Source of the DNA: JALZMG01 sp963739975
Lineage (GTDB): Bacteria > Actinomycetota > Acidimicrobiia > Acidimicrobiales > Ilumatobacteraceae
NCBI GenBank assembly: GCA_963739975.1
Contig: CAVUCK010000006.1
Span: 1 to 64,000, forward strand
Direction of reading: 5' to 3'
DNA length: 64,000 nt
The notes beneath the pieces are model-generated. The model was given only the letters and a program-made list of their open reading frames with translations. It made no database searches and was not told where the DNA came from. Made by a program: the position numbers and the translations under genes. Numbering within the stretch: position 1 is the stretch's first letter; each line of letters opens with the position of its first letter. Below are positions 44,396 through 53,751 of the stretch, piece by piece.

Positions 44396-46174
44396 TCAGC
44401 CGTAGAGGTCGTCGAAGGCGGAGCCGAACTTGTCGTAGACGACGTTGCGCTTCAGCTTCAACGACGGGGTCAGCTCGCCCGTCTCGACGGCGAAGTCGCG
44501 ATCGAGCACCTTGAAGCGCTTGATCTGCTCGACCTTGGCGTACTGGGAGTTGGCGGCGTCCAGCTCGTCCTGGATGAGCTTGGTCAGCTCCGGCGTCTCG
44601 GCCAGCTCGCCGATGTCGGTGGGCAGCCCGTGCTGCTGCGCCCACGGGACGACCTCCTCGGGGTCGAGCGTGATCAGCGCCACCGGGTACGGCTTGCGAT
44701 CGCCGTACATGACGGCCTGGGAGATCCAGCGTGAACGACGCAGGTCGCCCTCGAGGTTGGCCGGCGTCAGGTTCTTGCCGCCGGCCGTGATGATGATGTC
44801 CTTCTTGCGGCCGGTGATGGACACGTAGCCGTCGTCGTCGATGGACCCCAGGTCGCCCGTGCGCAGGTAGCCGTCGGCGGTCATCGTGTCCGCTGTGGCC
44901 TCGGGGTTGCGCCAGTACTCGCGCATGATGATGTCGCCGGCGATCTCGATCTCGCCGTCATCGGCGATGCGCACGTCCACTCCGTCGACCGGTCGACCGA
45001 TGGTGCCGAAGCGGAATGCATCCGGCAGGTTGAGCGTGCCGAGCGACGTGGTCTCCGTCATGCCCCAACCCTCGAAGACGGGCACGCCGGCGGCGTAGAA
45101 GAACTCGAGGATCTCCGAGGCGATCGGCGCGGCGCCCGAGATGGCGAGGTGCACGTTGCCGCCGAAGATGCCACGGATCAGGGCGAACATCTCGCCGTCG
45201 GCCTTCTCGAACGCCGCCGCCTGCTCGGCCGGCACGTCCTCGCCCGCCCGGCGGGCCTTGCGCACAGCGAGGCCGAGCTGGATCGCCTGCTCCACCTTGT
45301 CCTCGTCGCCGGGTGGCACCATGCCCATCGCGAGGGCGTACACCTTCTCGAAGATGCGCGGGACGGACGGCAGCACGGTCGGCTTGATGACGCCCAGCTC
45401 GGGAACGATCTGCGTGGCGTCACCGCCCCAGAACGCGATCGTCGCCCCGACCTCGACGCAGTCGGCCTGGATGAGTTGGGCGAAGACGTGGGCCAGCGGC
45501 AGGAAGAGGTACACCACGTCGCCGTCGCCGAACAGCGCCATGTCGACGGCAGCGCGGCGGCCGGCGGCGAACCCCTTGTTCGTCAGCACCACGCCCTTCG
45601 GGCGACCAGTCGTCCCCGACGTGTAGATGATCAGGCAGGCGTCATCCGGACCGACGCCTGCAGCACGCCGCTCGAGCTCGGAGGCGTCGCCGTCGGCGCC
45701 GCGGGCGGCGACTTCCTCCAGCGTCATGGTGCCCGACGGGTGGCCGTCGATCACGACGATGTGCTGCAGGTCCGGCAGGCGCGAGCGGACCTCGTCGATC
45801 TTGGCGACCTGCGACTCGTTCTCGCAGAAGATCAGCGTGGCGCCGGAGTTGCCGACGACCCATTCGCATTCGTCAGCCGAGTTGGTCGGGTACACCGGGA
45901 CGACGATCGCCCCAGCCGTCGAGGCGGCGAGGTCGACGATCGTGAACTCGAGGCGGGTGTTGGCGAGAACGCACACGCGGTCGCCGACCCCGACGCCGAG
46001 GTCGACGAGCCCGAGGGCGATGCCCTGCACGCGATCCCACAGCTCGGCGTAGGTGATCTCGTCCCACTCGTCGCCGCGCTTGTAGCGGGCGGCCACGCGG
46101 TCTCCGTAGCGGTCGGCGGCACCCCTCGTCAGTGCGGCCATCGAATCGTTGACGGGTCCCGCCTGCATGGTCAT
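44396..46174 (-). CDS. Long-chain acyl-CoA synthetase, FadD15-like
   Basis: Predicted 592 aa. The AMP-binding motif is IIYTSGTTGRPKGVVLTNKG; further signatures are AHVFAQLIQADC, LAISGAAPIASEILEFFYAA, GWGMTETTSLGTLN, YLRTGDLGSIDDDGYVSITG and RKKDIIITAGGKNLTPANLE. The order and the GKNLTPANLE segment are those of the FadD15 subfamily. It activates long-chain fatty acids with ATP and CoA. Start at 46174 (MTMQAGP) or 46168. Its product could feed the acyl reductase operon at 56-62 kb. Confidence 0.92.
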   Translation of the reverse strand: MTMQAGPVNDSMAALTRGAADRYGDRVAARYKRGDEWDEITYAELWDRVQGIALGLVDLGVGVGDRVCVLANTRLEFTIVDLAASTAGAIVVPVYPTNSADECEWVVGNSGATLIFCENESQVAKIDEVRSRLPDLQHIVVIDGHPSGTMTLEEVAARGADGDASELERRAAGVGPDDACLIIYTSGTTGRPKGVVLTNKGFAAGRRAAVDMALFGDGDVVYLFLPLAHVFAQLIQADCVEVGATIAFWGGDATQIVPELGVIKPTVLPSVPRIFEKVYALAMGMVPPGDEDKVEQAIQLGLAVRKARRAGEDVPAEQAAAFEKADGEMFALIRGIFGGNVHLAISGAAPIASEILEFFYAAGVPVFEGWGMTETTSLGTLNLPDAFRFGTIGRPVDGVDVRIADDGEIEIAGDIIMREYWRNPEATADTMTADGYLRTGDLGSIDDDGYVSITGRKKDIIITAGGKNLTPANLEGDLRRSRWISQAVMYGDRKPYPVALITLDPEEVVPWAQQHGLPTDIGELAETPELTKLIQDELDAANSQYAKVEQIKRFKVLDRDFAVETGELTPSLKLKRNVVYDKFGSAFDDLYG

Positions 46175-46205
46175 GCCCCGAAAGTACCAGCGCGACCGTG
46201 AGCCG

Positions 46206-46370
46206 CTAATCGCAGCAAGAATCGCGCCAGCCGCAGGCGCGGCAGCGCTGGTGGGCGTGCTCGGGCGTGAGGCGCTCACCGCACAGCGGGCACTCGGCGA
46301 ACGGCGCCAGCGGTGACCGCTCGGGCTGGCCGGCGGGGCAAGTGTGCATGTGACCGATGTCCTGCGTCAT
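46206..46370 (-). CDS. Small double zinc-ribbon protein
   Basis: Predicted 54 aa from the ATG at 46370. It has HTCPAG, CPLCGERLTPEH and CRACGWRDSCCD: two CxxC knuckles plus additional Cys at the end, enough for one or two zinc sites. It lies 31 nt upstream of the fadD start in the same direction and may be co-transcribed. No further function can be given; the gene is short, but the regular knuckles make it credible. Confidence 0.65.
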   Translation of the reverse strand: MTQDIGHMHTCPAGQPERSPLAPFAECPLCGERLTPEHAHQRCRACGWRDSCCD

Positions 46371-46444
46371 GGGCTGTCGATGGTCGCATCCACCCCGTAG
46401 CGGACGGTGGATGGTCGGTACGTTGGTCGATCCCTCGCTCCCCC

Positions 46445-47746
46445 ATGTCCGACGTCGCCGCACTCCCCCACTCGCACCGACCGGGGACGGCGCGCGCCGC
46501 CCTGGCCTACCGGGAGTTCCGGCTCATCTGGTTCGGGCTGTTCCTGTCGAACATCGGCACGTGGATGCAGAACTTCACGTTGCCGGCATACATCGAGTTC
46601 CGCACCGGGTCAGCAACGCTCGTCGGACTGCTGGTGTTCACGCAGCTCGGCCCGCTGCTCGTGCTGTCGATCCCGGCGGGCGTGCTGGCCGACCGCTTCC
46701 CTCGCCAGCCGTACCTCATCGCCATGCAGGCGATCCAGATGGTGTTCAGCGTGGCGCTCGCCGTGCTGGTGGCGACGGACGCGCCGCTGTGGACGCTGTT
46801 CGCCGTCTCGCTGGTCATCGGCACCGGCAACGCGCTCAACGCGCCGGCGTTCCAGGCCAGTGTGCCGCTGCTCGTCCAGCGCGCCGATCTGGCCGGGGCG
46901 GTCAGCCTGAACTCGGTGATGATCAACGCCAGCCGCGTCCTCGGCCCCGCGCTGGCGGCGCTGCTCGCCCTGGCCGGCGCGACCACCTCGCAGCTGTTCG
47001 TCGTCAACGCTGCGACGTACCTCTTCCTGATCGCCGCCATCCTCATGGTCACGATCCCGGACGTCCGCGGTCATCACCCGGAGCAGGGGTGGCGACGTCT
47101 GCTGACCGGCATCAACATCGCTCGCGGCCGCGCCGTGATCTCCCGGGCGCTCCTGACGATGTGCATCTTCTCCGTCGTCTGCCTGGTGTACGTCGGACTG
47201 TTCCCGTCCGTCGCCAGCCGCAACTTCGACATGGACGTCGACGACGCCGCCTACAAGCTGCTGTACACGGTGTGGGGCCTCGGCGCCTGCCTGGGCGCCC
47301 TGGCGGTGGGAACGGTGCTCCACCACATCGATCGGCGTCGTCTGGTCACCGATGGGCTGGTGCTGTTCGCCATCAGCCTCGCCGCCTTCGCCGTCGTGCG
47401 GTCGCCGGGGCCGGCGTTCCCGATCGCCTTCGTGCTCGGCTTCGCCTACTTCCTCACGGCGACGGCGTTGATCACCATCTTCCAGGAGAACCTGGCGGAC
47501 ACCGAGCGGGCAGCGACGATGCCCCTGTGGTTCATGGCGTTCGGCGGATCGGTGCCGATCGGCAACTTGATCTTCGGTCCGGTCATCGACGCCATCGGTG
47601 CCCGCTGGGTCCTCGGCCTGGGTGCCGTGGTTGCGGTCGGACTGGCCCGGTGGTGCGACTTGCGCCGCCTGCCCCAGTCGGCGTACCTGCCGCAGGGTGT
47701 CCCGCACGACGAGCCGGCAGACACCGGCATCGTCGCCGGGCGCTGA
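46445..47746 (+). CDS. MFS exporter, EntS-like (MFS_3)
   Basis: Predicted 433 aa from the ATG at 46445. Twelve hydrophobic segments; the first is preceded by AYREFRLIWFGLFLSNIGTW, the usual start of EntS/MFS_3 proteins. The loop after helix 2 reads AGVLADRFPRQPYLIAMQ, the MFS motif-A variant, and NALNAPAFQASVPLLV is a group signature. Such proteins export siderophores or small metabolites. It is divergent from the zinc-ribbon gene and convergent with murF, separated from it by a strong hairpin. Confidence 0.9.
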   Translation: MSDVAALPHSHRPGTARAALAYREFRLIWFGLFLSNIGTWMQNFTLPAYIEFRTGSATLVGLLVFTQLGPLLVLSIPAGVLADRFPRQPYLIAMQAIQMVFSVALAVLVATDAPLWTLFAVSLVIGTGNALNAPAFQASVPLLVQRADLAGAVSLNSVMINASRVLGPALAALLALAGATTSQLFVVNAATYLFLIAAILMVTIPDVRGHHPEQGWRRLLTGINIARGRAVISRALLTMCIFSVVCLVYVGLFPSVASRNFDMDVDDAAYKLLYTVWGLGACLGALAVGTVLHHIDRRRLVTDGLVLFAISLAAFAVVRSPGPAFPIAFVLGFAYFLTATALITIFQENLADTERAATMPLWFMAFGGSVPIGNLIFGPVIDAIGARWVLGLGAVVAVGLARWCDLRRLPQSAYLPQGVPHDEPADTGIVAGR

Positions 47747-47752
47747 GCCCCC

Positions 47753-47802
47753 GTTTACGTCCGGATTCTGGTTACCGGGGCAACCAGAATCCGGACGTAA
47801 AC
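47753..47802. terminator. 21-bp perfect hairpin between convergent genes
   Basis: The arm GTTTACGTCCGGATTCTGGT plus one T (47753-47773) pairs perfectly with 47782-47802 around an 8-nt loop. It starts 7 nt after the MFS stop and ends just before the murF stop, so it can serve both strands. It is longer and more perfect than most intrinsic terminators. Confidence 0.75.
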
Positions 47803-47803
47803 G

Positions 47804-49105
47804 TCACCGCGCGAGGGCGTCGGCGACCGGGCCGAGGCCGGCCACGAGGCTGCCCTTGACGAGGACCGCCGTCCGCGCCGTGATGCGACCCAACTGGTCG
47901 GCGACGTCGGCTCGGGCGATGGCGGCTCGACCGTAGAGCTCGGTCTCGACAGCGACCAGTTCGATGCCGAGGGCGTCCGCCCTGGCAGCGATCACGGCGT
48001 GCTCGCCGGCCGGATCGTCGAGCTCGGCCATCAGTCCCAGCACGGCGATCCGGCGATCGGCGTCCATCGCCGCCAACGCCTCCAGTGCCGCCCCGACCGA
48101 CGCTGGGTTGGCGTTGTAGGCGTCGTTGACGACCATGCCGCCGTCCGGGGCGGGCAGGATCTGCATGCGCCGGGCGGACAGCTCGACCGCGCCGAGGGCC
48201 CGTCCGGCGGCGTCGATGGGCACCCCGACGACCCCCGCCACGGCCAGCGCGGCCCCGGCGTTCGCCGCCATGTGCCGCCCGCTCACCGGCAGACGGACCT
48301 CCGTGGACCCCCACGGCGTGCGGGCGGTGAACCGGGCGCGAGCCAGGTCGTCCAGGTGAACGTCGTCGATGTGCACGTCGGCCGAAGCGTCGAAGCCGAA
48401 CGTCAGCACGGCGGCGTCCGTCCGGTCGGCCATGGCAGCCACTCGCTGGTCGTCGGCGTTGAGGATCGCCGTCCCGGTCGACGGCAGCGCTTCGACCAGC
48501 TCGCCCTTGGCCCGCGCCACACCGTCGATCCCACCCAACCGCCCGGTGTGGGCCGCGGCGACGGCGGTCACGACGCCGACGTCCGGCTGCCCGACGGCGC
48601 ACAGTCGGGCGATCTCGCCCGGCCCGCGCATCCCCATCTCGAGGATCAACACCTCGATGTCGTCGGGTGCGCCGAGAACGGTGACCGGGAGCCCCTGCTC
48701 GTTGTTGAAGCTGCGCGTGTTGGCCCACACCCGTCGGCCTGCACCGATCGCCGTCACGCACAGGTCCTTGGTCGTGGTCTTGCCGACGCTCCCGGTGATT
48801 CCGACGACGGTCGCCGGTAGACGGCGGCGGGCCCAGGTGGCGAGGTCGAGCAGCGCCTCGCCCGTGTTCGCGACGCGGACGGTCGGCAGGGTCGTCGGGG
48901 CGTCGCGGCTCGCCAACGTCGCCGCCGCCCCCGCCCCTGCGGCGGCGGAGATGAAGTCGTGTCCGTCGCGCTCGGCGACGATCGGGACGAACAGCTGCCC
49001 CGGTTCGATCGAGCGGGTGTCGAACGAGGCGCCGACGAGCTCGACATCGGGTCCGCGGAGCTGGCCGCTTGTGGCGCGGGCCACGTCGGATGCCCGGAAC
49101 CGCAC
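47804..49105 (-). CDS. murF: UDP-N-acetylmuramoyl-tripeptide--D-alanyl-D-alanine ligase
   Basis: Predicted 433 aa. The Mur ligase ATP site is VVGITGSVGKTTTKDLCVTA, followed by RSFNNEQGLPVTVLG, ILEMGMRGPGEIARLC, RMQILPAPDGGMVVNDAYNA and NPASVGAALEAL, all characteristic of MurF. It adds D-Ala-D-Ala to the peptidoglycan precursor in the cytoplasm. The GTG at 49105 (VRFRASDVARATSG) gives the usual N-terminus; an ATG at 49147 is in frame but would leave only 17 nt to the divergent ddl. The pairing with ddl supplies the product of one enzyme to the next. Confidence 0.94.
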   Translation of the reverse strand: MRFRASDVARATSGQLRGPDVELVGASFDTRSIEPGQLFVPIVAERDGHDFISAAAGAGAAATLASRDAPTTLPTVRVANTGEALLDLATWARRRLPATVVGITGSVGKTTTKDLCVTAIGAGRRVWANTRSFNNEQGLPVTVLGAPDDIEVLILEMGMRGPGEIARLCAVGQPDVGVVTAVAAAHTGRLGGIDGVARAKGELVEALPSTGTAILNADDQRVAAMADRTDAAVLTFGFDASADVHIDDVHLDDLARARFTARTPWGSTEVRLPVSGRHMAANAGAALAVAGVVGVPIDAAGRALGAVELSARRMQILPAPDGGMVVNDAYNANPASVGAALEALAAMDADRRIAVLGLMAELDDPAGEHAVIAARADALGIELVAVETELYGRAAIARADVADQLGRITARTAVLVKGSLVAGLGPVADALAR

Positions 49106-49164
49106 GGCGGCGAACGGTACCGTCGGAGTCCGCGAAGCGAAGTGCAAGCGAGCGAACGATAGAC

Positions 49165-50232
49165 GTGAGCGAGCGGACCAACCTCATCGTCCTGTTCGGA
49201 GGCCGGTCGGCGGAGCACGAGATCAGCTGTGTGACTGCCACCCACGTCCTGGGCGCCATCGACCTGGACCGGTATCGGGTGACCCCGATCGGCATCTCGA
49301 CGGAGGGAGAGTGGGCGCTGGCCGAAGTCGCTCAGCACGCGCTCGAGGCTGGTGCCGGCGCGCTGCCGTCCCGTCTCGACCCGTCCGGGCCGTCGATCGC
49401 ACCCGACGTTGCGCTGGCGCCCGAGGGGAGCGACACGACCGTGGTCCTTCCGTTGCTGCACGGCCCGATGGGCGAGGACGGCACCGTGCAGGGGCTGTTG
49501 GAGCTGGCCGACGTGGCCTACGTCGGGTCCGGCGTGTTGTCGTCGGCGGTGGCGATGGACAAGGCGATGGCCAAGCAGGTGCTGGCCGCCAACGGCATCC
49601 CGCAGGCCCGCTACCGAGCCGTCGCCGACCACCAGCGGACACCGGGACTCCCCGCCGCGGTGGCCGAGGAGCTGGGCCTGCCGTGCTTCGTCAAGCCGGC
49701 CAACATGGGCTCGTCGATCGGCGTCAGCAAGGCGAAGTCGGTCGAAGAGGTGCGCGACGCCATCGATCACGCACTGACCTATGACGAGTGGGTCGTCGTC
49801 GAGGAGGCCGTGACCGGCCGCGAGATCGAGGTGGCCGTTCTCGGCGGGCTCGATCCGAAGGCCTCGCCGCCGGGTGAGATCGTGCCCGGCGCCGAGTTCT
49901 ACGACTACGAGGACAAGTACGTCACCGACGGCGCCCAGCTGCTGGTGCCGGCGCCGCTGTCGGGCGCCGACGCCGACGACGTGCGCCGCCTGGCCTTGGA
50001 CGTGTTCCGCGCCCTGCGCTGCGACGGGCTAGCGCGCGTCGACTTCTTCTTCGAGGAGGGTGGCCGCGGGTTCCTCTGCAACGAGGCCAACACCATGCCT
50101 GGTTTCACCCCCATCTCGATGTTCCCGAAGCTGTGGCAGGCGGCGGGCGTCTCGTACGCCGAGCTGATCGACCGACTGATCGACCTGGCCCTCGAGCGCC
50201 ACGCCCGCCGCCGCCACAACGTGAAGCACTAG
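49165..50232 (+). CDS. ddl: D-alanine--D-alanine ligase
   Basis: Predicted 355 aa from the GTG at 49165. It shows LIVLFGGRSAEHEISCVTAT, LPLLHGPMGEDGTVQGLLEL, LPCFVKPANMGSSIGVSKAK and LCNEANTMPGFTPISMFPKL, the standard Ddl signatures of the ATP-grasp fold. It makes the D-Ala-D-Ala dipeptide used by MurF. Divergent from murF with about 60 bp between starts. Confidence 0.96.
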   Translation: MSERTNLIVLFGGRSAEHEISCVTATHVLGAIDLDRYRVTPIGISTEGEWALAEVAQHALEAGAGALPSRLDPSGPSIAPDVALAPEGSDTTVVLPLLHGPMGEDGTVQGLLELADVAYVGSGVLSSAVAMDKAMAKQVLAANGIPQARYRAVADHQRTPGLPAAVAEELGLPCFVKPANMGSSIGVSKAKSVEEVRDAIDHALTYDEWVVVEEAVTGREIEVAVLGGLDPKASPPGEIVPGAEFYDYEDKYVTDGAQLLVPAPLSGADADDVRRLALDVFRALRCDGLARVDFFFEEGGRGFLCNEANTMPGFTPISMFPKLWQAAGVSYAELIDRLIDLALERHARRRHNVKH

Positions 50233-50279
50233 GCCGGTCGAACCCTCACCGACGCTGAGCGGCAGCAGTTCGGGCTTCC

Positions 50280-51470
50280 ATGAGCGCGTCGTTCATGTGG
50301 GGGACGGGGGCTTCGTCCACGCAGTGCGAGGGCGCCGCGCCGGCGTCGGACTGGTGGGCGTGGGAGCGAGCCGGCAACGCCCCGATCTCTGGGGAAGGGA
50401 ACGGCTTCGCCACGCGCTACGCCGAGGACTTCGCGCTGCTCGCCGGGCTCGGCCTGACCCACCACCGGCTGTCGATCGAGTGGGCGCGCATCGAGCCCGA
50501 GCCGGGCCGGCGGGATGAGTCGGCCATCGATCACTACCGCCAGGTGCTCACCGCGGCGCGTTCGGCGGGCGTTGCACCCTGGGTGTGCCTGCACCACTTC
50601 ACGCTGCCGAACTGGTTCACGGAGTCGGGCGGGTTCCTCGTCGAGGCCAACCGCACGGGCGCATGGACCCGCCATGTCGACTTCGTCGCCGACACGTTCG
50701 GCGCGTTCGTCGCGGGGTGGCAGCCGGTCAACGAAGTCAACTACTACGCCGACGCGGCGTACGGCGGCCGTGGTTGGCCGCCCGGCCATCGCGATCGGAC
50801 CGAGCGGGCCCAGGTCGACGAGGCCATCCACCTGGCCAACGCCGAGGCGGCAGTGCGACTGCGCCAGACCGGCGCACCGGTCTCGTCGATCTTCGGGCTG
50901 TCGGCCTTCGTCGCCCAGGACGAGGACCCAGCGACCTCGGCGCGGGTCGAGCGGCTGTACGAACGGATGTGGATGCCCGGCCTCGGTCTGTTCCGTGACG
51001 GTGTCCTGCGCGTCCCGGGTCGGGCGCCGGTGACGCGCGACGACCTGGCCGGGGCGTTCGACCTGATCGGATTCTCCTACTACTCGTCGACCGGCGTGCG
51101 GGCCGGCCAGCTCACAGTGCATCCACCGGACGCGCCCCGGTCACCGCTCGGCTACGGCATCTCCCCCGACGGCCTCGGACTCGTACTCGCTCGGCTGCAC
51201 GCCGAGATTCCGGAGACCCCGCTGCTCGTCGCCGAGTACGGCATCGGCACGGATGACGACGAGGTGCGCGCCGACTACCTCCGGCGAGGGGTGGAGATCG
51301 TCGCCGACGCGATTGCCGGCGGCATCGACGTACGCGGGCTGTTCCACTGGACAGCGGTCGACAACTACGAGTGGCTGCACGGTTTCGACGTGTCGTTCGG
51401 GATCATCGATCGCGACCGCCGCGTCCGCCCGAGCGCGGCGGTTCTCCGGGAGGCGGCGACGACGAGCTGA
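50280..51470 (+). CDS. Glycoside hydrolase family 1 protein
   Basis: Predicted 396 aa, shorter than the usual 440-480. It begins MSASFMWGTGASSTQCEGA, followed by HHRLSIEWARIEPEPGR and VCLHHFTLPNWFTESGGFL. The acid/base region is GWQPVNEVNYY (normally NEP) and the nucleophile region LLVAEYGIGTDDDE (normally ITENG). GLFHWTAVDNYEWLHGFDVS is the aglycone/sugar-binding end. The fold is clear but both catalytic motifs deviate, so beta-glycosidase activity is likely but its specificity is open. No signal peptide; the gene follows ddl by 47 nt. Confidence 0.85.
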   Translation: MSASFMWGTGASSTQCEGAAPASDWWAWERAGNAPISGEGNGFATRYAEDFALLAGLGLTHHRLSIEWARIEPEPGRRDESAIDHYRQVLTAARSAGVAPWVCLHHFTLPNWFTESGGFLVEANRTGAWTRHVDFVADTFGAFVAGWQPVNEVNYYADAAYGGRGWPPGHRDRTERAQVDEAIHLANAEAAVRLRQTGAPVSSIFGLSAFVAQDEDPATSARVERLYERMWMPGLGLFRDGVLRVPGRAPVTRDDLAGAFDLIGFSYYSSTGVRAGQLTVHPPDAPRSPLGYGISPDGLGLVLARLHAEIPETPLLVAEYGIGTDDDEVRADYLRRGVEIVADAIAGGIDVRGLFHWTAVDNYEWLHGFDVSFGIIDRDRRVRPSAAVLREAATTS

Positions 51471-51558
51471 ACCAGGCCGAGGCCGTCGAGACCGCCGAAG
51501 GCCGCCCGCAGCGACAACTACTCTCGTGAGCCCAACTCGATCTGAGGGAGGATCCGAA

Positions 51559-53016
51559 ATGAGCGAGTACCTGGGGTACTACAGCAACAATCGCAAGCAG
51601 CGCGTGGAGATCCAAGGCGTCCTGGCAGGTCCCCAGCGCGGCGCCAGGTCGGCGGCCGCCGGACCGATGAGGTTCCCGACGGTTCCGCAATCGGCGGGCC
51701 GCCAGGTGATGGACCTGCTCGCCGCGCAGCCGGCGAGCATCCTGTCCCGCTTCGCCGTCGTCGCCGAGAGCCACACGATGATCCAGCCGGTGCGGCGCGG
51801 CCGCACGGCGATCATCCCGACGGCAACCGTCGCCGTGATGGGGGCGCGCAAGGCGGATCTGGCCTGGGCCCGCCGCCAGTTCGGCCTCACCGTGGCGCAA
51901 GAAGGCACGCACGGCAAGACGCTGCTGGCCGTCCCCGGCGACGCCGCCGACCCGGTCCAAGCTGCCGCGGCGGCCGCCCGCGCCCTGTACGAGCGGGGCG
52001 GCATCGACGGCGCCCACCCCAACTTCCTGCGCCTCGTGCAGCGGCCCGGTCCGAGCGATGCCGTAGCGCCCGGCCAGTGGGCGCTGGACAACGACGGGAC
52101 CGTCGGGGTCATCGGCGCCGACGTGGCCGCGGAGGCGGCGTGGACGATCACCACCGGTGACCCGGCGATCCGTGTCGCCGTCCTCGACGAGGGTGTCGAC
52201 ACGAAGCACACGTACCTCGCCAAGGCGGTGGTCGCCGAGCGCGACTTCGTCGACTCGAACCCGACCGCCGCGCCCGACGGCGACGACGCCCACGGGACGG
52301 CGTGCGCCGGGATCATCGCCTCGCGCGGCAAGAAGGTCACCGGGCTGGCGCACGGCGTCTCGCTGGTCGCCGCCCGCATCGCCAAGGGCGACGGCGGTCA
52401 GGGGTGGATCTTCGATGACTTCAACACCGCCGACGCCATCGACTGGTGCTGGGACGATGCCCAAGCCGACGTGCTGTCCAACTCCTGGGGCGGCGGCCCA
52501 CCCGTCGACGTCATCACCAACGCCTTCCGGCGGGCTCGCACGGAGGGGCGTCGGGGCAAGGGCGCCGTGGTCGTCGTCGCCGCCGGCAACTCGCAGATGG
52601 ACGTGTCGTACCCGGGCAACCTGCCCGACATCCTCACCGTCGGGGCGTCCAACGAGTGGGACCACCGCAAGACCAAGACGTCGCAGGACGGGGAGAACTG
52701 GTGGGGCAGCAACTTCGGGACGGGCCTCGACTTGATGGCGCCCGGTGTGCACGTCCTCACGACGGACATCTCCGGCGCCCGCGGCTACAGCGGCGGGCTC
52801 ACCGCCACGTTCAACGGCACGTCATCGGCGACGCCGTTCGTCGCCGCCGCGGCCGGACTCCTGCTGTCGGCTCGTCCCGACCTCGGCGAGGCCGACGTCC
52901 GGCGCCACCTCGTGGCCACCGCCGACCCCATGTTCCTCGGCAACGGCGGACCCGATGCCAATACCGGCGCTGGCCGGTTGAATGCCTTCAATGCCCTCCG
53001 CGCGGCGCGGCGATAG
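51559..53016 (+). CDS. Subtilisin-like S8 peptidase without signal peptide
   Basis: Predicted 485 aa; the ATG at 51559 has GAGGGAGG upstream. Residues 75-175 form a propeptide-like part (MIQPVRRGRTAIIPTATVAV). The catalytic triad is in AVLDEGVDTKHT (Asp), DDAHGTACAGIIA (His) and FNGTSSATPFVAAAAGLLLS (Ser); the oxyanion Asn is in VVVAAGNSQMD. There is no signal peptide or membrane helix, so the enzyme appears to stay in the cytosol or use another export route. The next gene overlaps it by 35 nt and resembles its propeptide half. Confidence 0.9.
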   Translation: MSEYLGYYSNNRKQRVEIQGVLAGPQRGARSAAAGPMRFPTVPQSAGRQVMDLLAAQPASILSRFAVVAESHTMIQPVRRGRTAIIPTATVAVMGARKADLAWARRQFGLTVAQEGTHGKTLLAVPGDAADPVQAAAAAARALYERGGIDGAHPNFLRLVQRPGPSDAVAPGQWALDNDGTVGVIGADVAAEAAWTITTGDPAIRVAVLDEGVDTKHTYLAKAVVAERDFVDSNPTAAPDGDDAHGTACAGIIASRGKKVTGLAHGVSLVAARIAKGDGGQGWIFDDFNTADAIDWCWDDAQADVLSNSWGGGPPVDVITNAFRRARTEGRRGKGAVVVVAAGNSQMDVSYPGNLPDILTVGASNEWDHRKTKTSQDGENWWGSNFGTGLDLMAPGVHVLTTDISGARGYSGGLTATFNGTSSATPFVAAAAGLLLSARPDLGEADVRRHLVATADPMFLGNGGPDANTGAGRLNAFNALRAARR

Positions 53017-53545
53017 CGACGGCCGGTCGGCCTACTACGTGGCCGGTGGTGAGCGGATCACGCTCGCGCCGACCGACGAGGTGGCCGTCGACGTGACCCG
53101 GGCGGAGCAGTCGGACCTGGCGCCGCAGCGGTTGGCCAGCCTTCGACGAGACGGCCGGACCGTCAACGACGGGTTGTTCCTGATCGGCAACGGCCAGCTC
53201 GAGGCATCCGAGCGGGCCAGCCTCGAGCAGACGTCGGCCTTGCAGCCCGTGTACGAGGCGGGCGGCGCCCGCATCATCGTCCTGCCAGAGGTGCGGGTCG
53301 AGATCAGTGAGCCGCAGCACGAGCGCGAGCTAGAACGTCGCGTCGCCGAGGACGCGGGCAGTGAGGGGGGCGCCGCTCAGCTCGTCGAGCAGCGGCCCGG
53401 TCGGTACGTCATCACGATGGAGCGCGGCACGGGCGACGACGCCCTGTCGCTGGCCAACGACCTCGCCGAGTCGCTGCACCCGGACCTCGCCCAGGCCCGG
53501 TTCATCCGGATCACCGATCGCCCGGGCGGCACGGTCAAGGGATGA
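52982..53545 (+). CDS. Propeptide-like partner of the S8 peptidase
   Basis: Predicted 187 aa from the ATG at 52982; starts at 52991 or the GTG near 53040 are possible. Two segments resemble the N-terminal part of the neighbouring peptidase: LQPVYEAGGARIIVLPEVRV aligns with MIQPVRRGRTAIIPTATVAV, and ANDLAESLHPDLAQARFIRI with ARALYERGGIDGAHPNFLRL. This suggests a stand-alone inhibitor or folding domain acting in trans. The overlap with the peptidase gene supports co-translation. No known domain name; the similarity is by eye. Confidence 0.7.
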   Translation: MPSMPSARRGDSDGRSAYYVAGGERITLAPTDEVAVDVTRAEQSDLAPQRLASLRRDGRTVNDGLFLIGNGQLEASERASLEQTSALQPVYEAGGARIIVLPEVRVEISEPQHERELERRVAEDAGSEGGAAQLVEQRPGRYVITMERGTGDDALSLANDLAESLHPDLAQARFIRITDRPGGTVKG

Positions 53546-53751
53546 AGTAGAACGGATCGCTCAGCTGATGATCGTCAGGTTGGCGGCCTCCGGATCGACG
53601 CGGTCCGGCTGCCCGTTGGTCGCCCAACTGCTCGATTGCGGCCAACATCCGAGTTCAGTTATATCGAATATCTGTTTCAACGTCCGCTCTGACCAGGCGT
53701 TTCTTCCTTCACGCCGTGCGCCAGCCGCGCCGCCAGAACACACTCGACGGC

